From positions 12,144,932 through 12,208,931 of the forward strand of contig NC_092679.1 of assembly GCF_964355755.1 (NCBI RefSeq): 64,000 nt of DNA, written 5' to 3'. This stretch comes from Antedon mediterranea. Lineage: Eukaryota; Echinodermata; Crinoidea; Comatulida; Antedonidae. Every line of letters starts with the position of its first letter. Position 1 is the stretch's first letter. The position numbers were made by a program, and so were the translations under genes. This document shows, one piece after another, positions 36,301 through 48,300 of the stretch. The notes under the pieces were generated by a model. That model ran no database searches, was not told the origin of the DNA, and saw nothing but the letters and a program-made list of their open reading frames with translations.

Positions 36301-39300
36301 CAGGAGAGGCCTAGCTAGGCCTAGGCCCTAGGCCCGAGTTTTCTGCTACTGTATACTAGTCTACTACATACTAGTAGGCCTAGTACTAACTAGCACAACC
36401 ACATGGCAGGCAGTCTCGAGTAGCCTTACTGCTGCCTCCTGTTTCTATAAGTAGAGGTAGTAGGCCTAGGCTAGGCAGTACACTACCAGCTAGGGCTAGA
36501 CCACCACCAGGAGGGATGTATTTTTTTTTTATAATTTTGTTTGGCATCCTGATAAATTGGTTTAATTTGTTAGGATTTCAACTATCTATTCTGCAGAGAA
36601 AATTACCAAATAAATCTAAATATTGTTTTGAATGTTTACTGTACAGTATTTTAAAAATATTTTCTGCATCAAATGCAATAGGTTCAAATCAACATTTGCA
36701 CAATTAAGCATTTTATGCAGATATTTGACACAATTTTCTTCTTTTTTTTCAGGTATTAACATTGATTGAACAATAAGAGCAAGTGAAGTAGTGAGAAACA
36801 CAAAATGTATCGGCAACATTCACAATTTATTGAAACATTTCTTACTATTAAAATGACACTTTGTAATGGATATGAGCGATCTTAGAAGACTATAGCTGCC
36901 GTAATTACTGCCACAATCAACACATTGATATTAGTAGACAAATTGACACAAAAAACAATACAGGAATTCAATAAGATATACTGTAACTGTATATAGGCCT
37001 ATATATATTTTTTATTAACTCCTTTTGCAATGTAATATTTACAGTAACATTATGAAGTGTAAGTAAAATTGAAGAATTTATTCTGTGTACTGTTGTAGTA
37101 GTATTTTTTATTTATTGAATGTTATGTTTACAAAATAATATACTGTACAAATATTATTGCTTTATAAAAAAAATTATACAACATTTTACAAGCTGAACAG
37201 GAACATATTGGCCGAATGCAGCATCACAAATATTTTTCTTGCAATATCCAATCATATACAGAGTCTATCATCAGTTGTCTTTATGAAGTACAAATGTGAC
37301 CTCTGTTCCAGTCTTCATCAGCTCAACGTCTTTAAATAAAAATGTTTAAATAATGATGTATAAATAAGTTAAATATTTCACAAAATCTAAAGTTTTTAAT
37401 TTCGGCAAAGTACGAAAACCTGGAATTTGGTATTTATAAATAGGTCTAGATCATGCACATTTAGTGCAAAATGTGGGCTAGTGAAATTGCTTGCTTTGAC
37501 AAATAAGTACACTAACTTTCTATGGTAAAACACATTACAACTAAGACTTAATAAAGAGAAAACAAATATTTGACTTACTACAGTACAGAGTTACATGGTA
37601 AAGAACAGTAGTTTGTGTGGTAAAATGGCTAAGCTGGCTTTTCCCCTCTGTCTACTTGTACAGTGCTGCTGGAGGAAGGTTCTCAACTTCAGGCTTGTAA
37701 GTTGTATTGTAACCATTTTCCCTGAAAAAATGTTTGTTTTATTTTTATCATAAAAACTAGTTAAACAAGATTCAACTGTAAATTATGTATATGGTACAGC
37801 AGGCTGGCTGTATTTTCGGATTGATGGCCTAGCCTAGGCCAGTCTATGAAGAGTACAATGTATAGGGCCTAGCTGGGCATTTTCTGCAGAGACCCGATTG
37901 TCCCAGCAGCCTGCCTCCTCTACTACTACTACTACTACTAGCCTAGGCCTATGCATGTATTATTCTAGGCCTAGCCCTGAAAAAATCCCAGGCTAAGTTA
38001 ATTAATTACCTTCCTGTTATTACAAACGTCTGTCTAGTTTGCGTTATATATATATAATTATTATATTTAAAATAACCGTCTAGGCCTACTTACCGACAAA
38101 TTAACAGCTTAGCTTTACATACGATCAGGGGAAACCCCCAGTCGAGTCGCGTCGATCTGTGGGTGTTGTGTACACAACGTGCATCTTCCATGTTTGTTAG
38201 ATCAGATCCCAGCTGTGTCGATGCTCATTAACATATCATGCATATTTATGAGTTAGCTCTATCGGCCGAAATTTTGAGCTGACAAGTTGGGAAAATTGAT
38301 TAACTTATTTTGCTTTTTTCTTAGCGAAATTAATAATTTTTTTCGGATTTTTTTTCGGCGAAAGTGAACAACTTTATTATAGCTACAAAATGGTCTATTC
38401 AAAATTTGATTTAATTGATCTTCATTTTTCATGTTTTGGGGGACAATACAACTTTAACGTTTAAGAGAGCCAGTCACTAAAAATCAAACATTAGGTGGCA
38501 AGGGTCAAAATTTCGAATTGGCTCATATTTTGCACATTGGTAGACCTTGATGTAAGTAAACCTGATGTGTAGATTGTTTGGTAAAATATCGCTTAGTTTT
38601 CGAGAAAATCGAAAAATAACGATTTTCGGCCAATTTTGTTAATTTTTGGTGTATAATTTACATTAACTTTAACAGCCTCTGGAAGCCAAACGTAGCGACC
38701 TAGCGTTTTAATATTTTACACTTACGTTAACTAGCATCTTGACAATAATTTAGTAAAGTTTCAAAAAATTTGATGAAATTTTAAGATTTTGACTAATTAA
38801 TTACTAATTAGCATATATAAAACTCTTAAAAAGTAGGGTAAAAACAAACGCGTTTTTTTTCATGTGCGACGAATTTTTTTAAAATAAAAAAGTCATCAAT
38901 CTAAAGTTTAGATACTAATATTTATGAATCAAGTAAAAAAAATTTGGGGAAACTATTTTCCGCTCCGCGCCAGAGCCACAAAGTTGTAAGAAATTCAAAG
39001 ATTTTATCTGTCGGCAAGATCAATCAGATGTACCTATTGTTCTCTATTTAGCAATCCAAGTGGCTTTAAGCCAAACTTTTATTACGAGAAACAAACTTGA
39101 AAGATAAATTTTGAATTAAGTTGTAATTTAAACACAAACTAAAAATACGTTTCTGGTAAAATTTCAATTACTAACCAATATATGAAATTAAGCAATTAAC
39201 TAAAAATCACTCGCTTATTCTTTGTCAAACCACATTATTATAAATTATTCCATCCTGTCATAGTTTATAGGATAAAACTGAAAAACAAATTTCTTTTAAC

Positions 39301-42300
39301 TTGTTATCGTTTTCCTGTTTGTCGAACCTGGTCGAACTTACTCAACGAGAATGTTTCAAAACATTAACCACAGTAGACAAAACACTTTACTGCGTATATT
39401 CGATAGATAACGATATCTTCATTGACGTTGACAACGGAACTGATTTGTTATCAATTTTAGTTTATGTCTTACAATGTAAAGACGTGTTGAAAATAATTCT
39501 TATATATAAGAAAACAAACAAAATGGAGATTTCATGTTCTTTTAAATCGGTTGTCGGCGGAGCTTGTGGATTCGATAGAAAAGACCGCAAACAGAGCATC
39601 ACTGAAGTCCTACCTTTACAAGCATGCCAGAAGGAAATCGCTGCACACAGATACATGTTTAGGTTTACGGGCATCGATAGTGAGTGGTACTATTTGTGCA
39701 GCAGGAAAATGGAAAGGCGTGAGTCACATCAACAACATAGAGTATGGAAGCAGGTCCATGAAGGTGTGGATGGCGTGTATGGTATTGGTGCAGTACAAAA
39801 TCTACTTTTGAGTAAATTCTGTGTGCCCTTGAAGCTACCCAATTGAATTCATAACCAAGATACAACGTCTGATCAAAATAAATCAAGTATCATTTATTGC
39901 AGTAAAAGCAAGAATATAAGCCAAGACATCTCATGAAGAACAAGCTGATATAAATGACGACGACCAAATAGAAAGTGAAGAAAGTCCTGGCACCCCCAGC
40001 AAACTGTTTTTGTCGCGAACAAGATTGCATTAGGTCATATCAGAGGTACTCTTTCCTAGAGAAACACTTAGATTATGAAAATCACAAGAACGCACTAGAA
40101 CATGAAACACTTTATGACAGGGCAATGAAATTATACGCAACACAACTAGGAGAGAGGGTACTTCTAAAAATCCAGAACCAACAAGAACCAACGATTTGCC
40201 ACGTTTTGACATTGGCCCCAAACTGCAAATGGGCTGGGCGTTAAAGTCCTCTGCAAAAAAACCCGATTTTCTGTACCACAGAAAACCTACCTTATTGATG
40301 TTTCTGACGCTGGAGAGCAGACGGGACAGAAAGCTGATCCGTGTGATGTCTCACGAGAGATGAGATCGGCCAGGCACAGCGATGGTTCACATCTATTTAG
40401 CAAGACTGAATTTTTAACAGCACAGCAAGTTTTTTCTCACACTTGGCTAAAAAAAGGAGGACAGATGCAGTCGTTCATGATGATGATGGTGACGAAGATG
40501 ATGATTACGATAGTAATGAACATGGTGACAAAGTCGAAGAAAATGGAGATGATTCAAAAACGGAAAAGGAAAGAGAAATTCAACTTTTGTCGCAAACCGT
40601 ACTGGACACAATAGGCTTGCAGCATCCAATAATCTATATATAAATTTACGTAAGGGCAAAATTCGATAAATCGCGGTTTATTTCTAGAATTTTTACTCGA
40701 TGGTATATAAAGTTGGTTCATACTTTCGGTACTGATTTTAACCACCTGATGTAACCCTGTTTACTAATTAAATTGAGTTAGATAATAAGTTATTGACGAT
40801 TAAAACGAATTTAGGATCAACGATTTGCCCCAAATAGGGGTGTTTTCCGATCGTGGTATACACTGTCTAATGGATGTCCAACTTGAAAAATACCCGCACA
40901 CAATAATACGAGGACGCTTCGCATTTTCCTATCTCCTCCTAAGATAATTGTTTTTAATAGCTGAAAACCGGTTGAACTGCTCGAGTACAGCATCATAATG
41001 TTGAAGACAGGCCGATTTTCTTAAAAAAATACTATTTTGATAGATTTAATTTACGTTTTTACAAATGTATTGATTTGCGATGAATGGAACATTCCAATCT
41101 CTCAGTCTGCCAGTTTGGTTTAACACAAGTAGGTAAATTTATGAGGCCTTGGAGAATAAACTTGCAATACTTTGACAATACAGTACTGCAAATACCTATT
41201 AACCATTTTTGGTCGTCATTTGAATCGAACATTTCTTACTGTGAATACTGTTAGATGTAAAAAAATATATACAAACATTTCTTACTGTGAATACTGTTAG
41301 ATGTAAAAAAAAAATACAAATAAACTTTATTACTGTGATTGTGGGTAGGCTCTACTGTTAGATATATAAACACGTAATATACAAATAAACTTTATTACTG
41401 ACAGTTGCTTCTCAACGTTTGCATTAATTAATAATTACAAAAAATATAAACGTCGTAGTGGTGTATCGTTACATGTACTTTACTATTTCAATCGACTATG
41501 ACAGTGACAGTTTTAACAAAGTATTAAATCGCAAATGTTTTACTATATTTAGTCACCGTTAGTGGTATATTATTTATAGGCCTATAAAAAATGAAAACAA
41601 TATTTCGTTACTGACGTGGATAAAGAATATATTTAAAAATTGTTCCCTTAGTACCTATCCTCTTTCCCATCCCTCAACCCTAATTAAACAATTTGGACTC
41701 ATTTTGTGGTAAGTTTCTCTTTCGGAAGTAATTCCCAGGGTGCTAATTTTGGTTGACTACATAAATCATTGTGTCTACTTATTCGTTTCTGTAAACGACA
41801 ATGTATTATAGTCGTGCATTTAAAATCGCCAGATTTTTTACCCTGAAATTACTGTGTATTCGAGAACCATCTGTGGGCACGACCTAGATGGTACGCGAGC
41901 GAAGCGAGCGTACCATCTAGTGTTTGGAATGCATAATATTTGTGAACTGAAAGCTCAAGAAAAACTCTCCAGATTCTCTTTGCCAATGTTGCAAGAAATG
42001 TGTACTTCTCTTGAACTTGATACCACAGATATAACCATAAAGCGCAAGAAGCCATACATTGATTTGCTGGGAAAGCTGGTTTCCGTGTGTAGTTGCTCGA
42101 TTGATTAAGGTAGCAATGAATTCTTTAAAATAACAATTTAATATGTGGGACGATTCTGTTGTCTAAATTGTTGGTATTTAAAGTCGCGTTCTGTAAATTT
42201 TTAATAAAGCGAAGGGATGAAACAATGGTTTACACGTTTACAAACAATAATTTATTGTTTAGGCTACGAATTATTAGGAAATTTTGCACGAGCACATGAA

Positions 42301-45300
42301 CGTTATCGGATGTCACCATTCTACTCATTTGCATAACAACAGAGTTCAGTGAACATTTGCATTGACGTACTTGCTCGTTTTGAATTCGCGCTTCGACGGG
42401 AAGTGTAGAACGCAAAGCATGTGTAGCGCACGCAATATACGCCACACGTATTAAAACAAATCATGGAATACCTTGGGTTTATAGAGACTAAGCCTAGCCA
42501 GGCATGTTTAATCATGTTTTGGTTAACGTTTTCATTTACGCTATTTTTCAGAAATAAGGTTCTCGACGCACGTAACTAAAGTTTTTCGTAATGCTTGCGG
42601 ACGCACAGCAAGTTGTTTACAAAATGGGCGGAGCTTGGAAAATAGCGTTAACGTGCTCGTGCGAATACTCCCTATATGAGAAGATAAGAACATTATGTTA
42701 TATAGCCTGTTTTCCACTAGGCGAAATTATTCGCGCAAATCAAACATTTTCGCGTATACGCACACGTCAAATGGAACACTTTGTTGATAAAAATACACTG
42801 CGCATGCGCGCGTATAGTGCAAAAAATAATAATATTATTATTATTATATTATAATAATAATAAGAATAAATTCACCTAGTGGAAAACATAACAGGTGATG
42901 AAGCTAAGCGCGTTATAATGTTGAGCTTAGATAGTAATTGCTTAATTTCATGGGTTAGTCGTTTAAATTTGACTAGAAATTTATTTTTAGATGTTTTTAT
43001 ATTAAAACGTAATTCCAAATTATTCAGGACCTTTCAGTTTACCTTTAAAGTTTGTTTCTCGTAGTAAAATTTACCTTAAATCTGTAAATAGAGAACAATA
43101 GGTACATCTGATTGATCTTGCCGACAGATGAAATCTTAGAATTTCTTACAACTTTGTGGCTCTGGCGCGGAGCGGAAAATAGTTTCCCCAAATTTTTTTT
43201 ACTTGATTCATAAATATTAGTATCTAAACAGTAGATTGACTATTTTTTTATTAAAAAAAAATTCGTCGCACATGAAAAAAAAAGCGTTTGTTTTTACTCT
43301 ACTTTTTAAGAGTTTTATATATGCTAATTAGTAATTAATTAGTCAAAATCTTAAAATTTCATCAAATTTTTTGAAACCTTACTAAATTATTGTCAAGATG
43401 CTAGTTAACGTAAGTGTAAAATATTAAAACACTAGGTTGCTACATTTGGCTTCCAGAGGCTGTTAAACTTAATGTAAATTATACACCAAAAATTAACAAA
43501 ATTGGCCGAAAATCGTTATTTTTCGATTTTCTCGAAAACTAAGCGATATTTTACCAAACAAACTACACATCAGGTTTACTTACATCAAGGTCTACCAATG
43601 TGCAAAATATGAGCCAATTCGAAATTTTGACCCTTGCCACTAAATTACGAATATGTCTGATTTTTGGTGACAAGCACTCTTAATATACTACAGTATTCCA
43701 ATTGTAGATTTAAAGAAAAAAAACCCATTATTTTCTAACAAATGGTTAATTTTCAAAGTTTTTTTTTTTTACAGAAATTTTGGATGCTATTCGTTCAAAT
43801 TTAAGTACCTTAGTTACTAATCAAGCAGACAAGTTTAAAAGAGCCACACACAGAGCACTGAATAAACTGTGGATGAACAAGTCCAAGTCTAGAGATGTAT
43901 GTATAAGGTGTTGTAAATCATTTTCAAATGGAGAAATTGATTTTTGAAACTTCAATTCTATTGTTTAATTTTGTTTTCTACTAAATCGTAACTGTACTGT
44001 ATATATCAGTTTTTTGTCCTCACTACTATTCCCTTTAAAAGTATAAGTAGAAGGTAAAGGTTCCTCAAGCTTCTAGAAACTGAGAAAATTCGGATTAGCA
44101 GATTACCAGATCTGCATACAGGAAGACCACTATTTTTTTCTTTAACATGCATTATATGTACACAGGACCAACAGCTTTATGTCCCATCCGAAGAATGAGG
44201 CAATGAGAGTAAAGCATCTTGCCTAAGGATGCAATCAGTATGGTACAGTTGGGTTCGAACCCATGCCTATTACATGCTAGTCTGATTCCCACCAGTATGT
44301 GCCAGTTTATACAGCATCCACAGTATTTTCAGATGGTCTCTCATCCAAGAACACAACTGGCCCAACCGGTGTTTCAATGCAATAAATGTCCATATATTTG
44401 TTGTCTCTTTACACTACAGAAGCAGAAAATATTGGAACAGGCAATTCCAGTGACAGTGAAAGCAATAGGGTGTGTGTTTAAGCATAGTACAAATGAAGAG
44501 TTTAGACGACGATGTTTGGACAAGTTAAAAGTAAGTTTTATTAAAACTATCTTCTTTTGTTCTCTGTCAACTGTTCAATATTAGTTATTATCAATTTGTT
44601 GTTTGTTTTCTCTTTTTTTAATCTTTTTAATAATTTCTTAATCTGTCAGTTGCCCACCCTCATTACATAACCTCTATTCATTCCTTTTTTCTGCTTTTAA
44701 TATATTTATTATTAATTTTCTTTGTATTCTTTCTCTCCACAGTATTTTTAATTTTATAGTCTCATCTGATTTGTTTATCCTATTCTTTCAAGACAAACTA
44801 TAAGCCCAAATTAACTTTATGTAATACATTTCTTCTGTAATAGGCCTACTTGTAGAATACATATTTTGCATGTACCTTGAAAAAGTTAAAGAAAGGTTTT
44901 TTGTGTTTTCTCTATCTCAAACACTGTTTGAAGTTATAAGAAAAATAAAATGTGAAATCTCACTGTATAAAACTTATTAACATATTACAGGTGTCAAATA
45001 GCAGAGAATTACAAGCAGAGATGACAGCACGTCTGTGGTGTATTGCTAAGAGAAGATTCGGTGTTATGCAACCAAATACTTCAGGATGCAAACGTGCCTC
45101 CTCAACAAAACATTCATCTTCCAACTGCAGCCAAGTTAGTCATGTATCAGATGTAAGTAATTGCGCTACACGTCATTATTTATACACTTATTTAGGTGAC
45201 GGTAAATTTGATTCTAACTAAGTAGTTATATACCACTGCAGCTTTCCATGCTATTGTTGAAAGTGAATTGGATAGCCTGTTTCTGCTAAAAAAAATTGTC

Positions 45301-48300
45301 TGCCAAACTGTTTTATAAAAAGATCATATTGCAGCTAAAATGCGGCTTTACGGAAACCATTTTTTAAACCAGTATATGACGATTGAGACTGATATCAATT
45401 GGGGTTTTTAAAACCATATGTAGAACCGATTATCTTTTATGTAGATCCGTTTCTGCTGGCAAGACAGTACCGTTTTTAAATACGTATTTCCCATGCTCAG
45501 CAGAAACAGGCACTTTAACACCATCTACTACGTGTATGGTGGAGCATCACTAAAGTGGGCAACAGAGATCAAATAGCTATGCCCACACAGTAAATCATTA
45601 TCTTGCAGGATGCAACAAGTTTTGATGAATTTGGTGATATTGGATTATTAGTTTGGGATCAAATGACAGAACTGGCAGATGACGTTGTGCACAATTCTGA
45701 ACTTGGTATTCAAGAATCAGAAGATACTGAAAACACTGTATTAAACAATTCATATGCTTTATCATCAATGAAACCAAAATAGGAATGAATTAGTAATTTG
45801 TGGGGTAAATTGGACAAAGTTATGTCTGGACAAGCATTTAAAATACCAACAAACAGGGGGTCTTATTTATTATTATTATCATTATTGTATTGTTGTATGA
45901 AATTACACCAACATTTTGTTATACATATAATATGCAAATTTACAATATGCATAGCGTTGAAAATTAGAGCACCTTTTGTCCATTATTTCTTATTTCTTTA
46001 TTTGGACATTTCGATCCTTAATACATAACTAAGAATATCAAATTAATGTATAAAACTAATTTTGATATATCCATTGAGTTCCATTCATTGTTACCCCCAA
46101 CATTGTCATTTTGTCAGTAATTTGCCTTTGGATGTATTATTGTTGTATATCTATACCGATTAAAAACATAAATTTGGTCGATAATAATTTCATTCTATAT
46201 AATCTTGAATGCTGTCTGTCCTTGAAAGCCCTCTTTATCTAGGCACACTGCTCTTATTTTTTACTACCTTGCGTGCGTGTCACTTATAACATGCTTTAAT
46301 AATTTCATAAATTAATTTCTAACTATAATTGCTATTGCAGGAGTTCTTCAACATGTTTATAACCTTTTTTTTCGTACATCCCAAATAATAGACAGAATTT
46401 GATTAAAATATTCAATAACCATAAGTACCATATCCATGATGTATGCTTATAACTAATAACCTTCTACATGTAAATGTCAATTTGCTTGATACCTATTATA
46501 GAGATAAGTAATTAAACACATGAGTAATGTTCAGAATTGGAAACTGAAACATCAATAACAACATAACAAGACTCATTAATTGTATAACGCTAATAGCTAT
46601 TCCTCGATGTGGACGATCATTGTCTTTGGACTCTTAGATAGTTTATTCATTAATTCATTCTTTATTTCAGATAAATATCCATAGAGAGAACATACTATCA
46701 AAACAAAAATAAGTGTATCAGACCAAGGAGGTTTATACAACCCTGATCACATTACACCATCTACAGTATGCTACAACTTTGACTCTTTAAACATGCCATT
46801 GATTTTTCTAATTAAGACATCGCAGAGCTTCTCTAATATTCATAAAAGGAAAGTATACTACATTTTTAACATACACCACACTCTAAATGAGTTAATTAGT
46901 ATCTCTATGGTTAATGATACAGCCTTCATTGAAGTTACCCCAAAGTGTCATACAATAAAATAACTTTTAACTTCATTGAGCAATGAGCAAATGTTTCTAC
47001 ATAGTCGCAAGCTTTTTTTTTTATGTCATCACATCAGACATTTTTTCGTGATTAAAAAGTTAAGTAAAATACTCTGTTGAAACAACTACATGCTTCTCTC
47101 CTAAGTGTCATATCATGTGAGTGTGGCCAATTAAAGCACTCTCTTCTCTGTCCACCAACAAAACCATGAAGCTAGTGAACTTAGAATTCTTGCCGATATC
47201 GTCAACTTAGCTTAACAACTCATTCTATGAGTCTGATTCTGGCCTAACACTTTTGTTACTTCGGAATAGGTTGCTTTTTGCTTCATTTCAAAGGTTAACT
47301 ACAGTATGCCTTCACAAATTGTGACTTGCCAAAATCACCTGTGTCTTCTATAGTTCATGTCTGAACTTTTTTTCTCTATCCGCTTTCCTTCACTTGTCTC
47401 TTAGCTGTGAGAAGAAATTTGCATTGGTAAGTGCTTGACCAATGAAGTGCTTGAATGCATGTTGCCTGTCTGATACAAATGCAACGAAAAAATGATGATG
47501 TGGCGTCGACTTTCATTTTGAAGGTAGAATTCCCATTGTCCTAATAATGCCCTCAAACTTGTTACCTATGGTGCTGTACTGGCTCAACTGAATTTCAAAT
47601 GGAGTGAAATTACTCACACTATACTCCAGGCCATTACTAATTTGCCAGTTGCAAACAACAATTGTGTCATCACATTGAAAACAAGCCCAGTACAGCCTAA
47701 AAGTTTGCTTGTACTTATGTGTCTTTAAAATAGTGAAACTGCAAGTTTATGATTTGATTTTAATTTATTTGGAAATTCATAAAAATTACATAACACTAGT
47801 TCTGACATTACAACTTCTATAAAAGATTTTCGAGGATATCCCAAAAGGCTTATTAGGTTATTTCTGTTGGGATTCTTCTATAATCTAAAAATTATAAATT
47901 ATTGCGTTAACACAAAAATATAACAAAAATAAATATGTAATTGTAGTTTTGCGTGTCAGGGAGTTGAGTAATTAGATGTTTTGCCCTACTCTGACGTAAT
48001 TTGTACTTTATACTAAGTTCTCAAATGTACTTAGTATAAAGTACAAAATACGTCAGAGTAGGGCAAACATCTAATTAAAAATAAATATTTTAATTAAAAA
48101 TGACTAGTTATTTGATATTTGGTTTGGAAGTACTGAAAATTATACTTATGCTTTCAATTGCTAGATTAAGTCACATCTATCTATCTATCTAGGCATAGTT
48201 CATCCATATGTTGAAATACATAACATTTCCATTTCTGTCTAATTCTTGCTGTCCTAGTCCATGCAGCCATTCCAATGTATGCTGTTGGATCATCTCTCCA

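Larger units (their letters stand above)
35853..38457. mobile_element. 2.6-kb TTAA-flanked element (family A) enclosing two small spliced ORFs
   Basis: TTAA at 35853-35856 and 38454-38457 flanks inverted ends AGATGTATTGTCCCCCTGAA and, on the complement, AGTTGTATTGTCCCCC. Further inner blocks also match in inverted order: a gap near 36060-38300, then GAGTTAGCTCATAAATATTC on the left and AGCTAACTCATAAATATGCA on the right complement. Other copies of the ends in this window are only 130-300-bp MITEs, so this copy carries about 2 kb of extra internal DNA. That DNA includes two convergent short genes (36159-36759 plus, 37652-38191 minus) and CTAGGC-rich tracts. Confidence 0.65.
38461..43683. mobile_element. 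5.2-kb TTAA-flanked transposon with ~590-bp TIRs
   Basis: TTAA at 38461-38464 and 43680-43683 marks the target duplication. The arms 38461-39050 and 43085-43683 are near-identical inverted repeats, starting GAGAGCCAGTCACTAAAAAT on the left and GAGTGCTTGTCACCAAAAAT on the right complement, and ending at TTCTCTATTTA. TTAA targets plus GAG-starting ends suggest a Kolobok-like superfamily. The interior encodes decayed plus-strand proteins (39522-40645 and 41854-42108). The element fills half of the 10.2-kb intron 9 and abuts the 35853-38457 element with a 3-bp gap. Confidence 0.8.

Noticed and set aside
39462-39886. Minus-strand frames in the TTAA transposon
   Set aside because: They are antisense to the transposon protein, whose plus-strand reading has coherent motifs.
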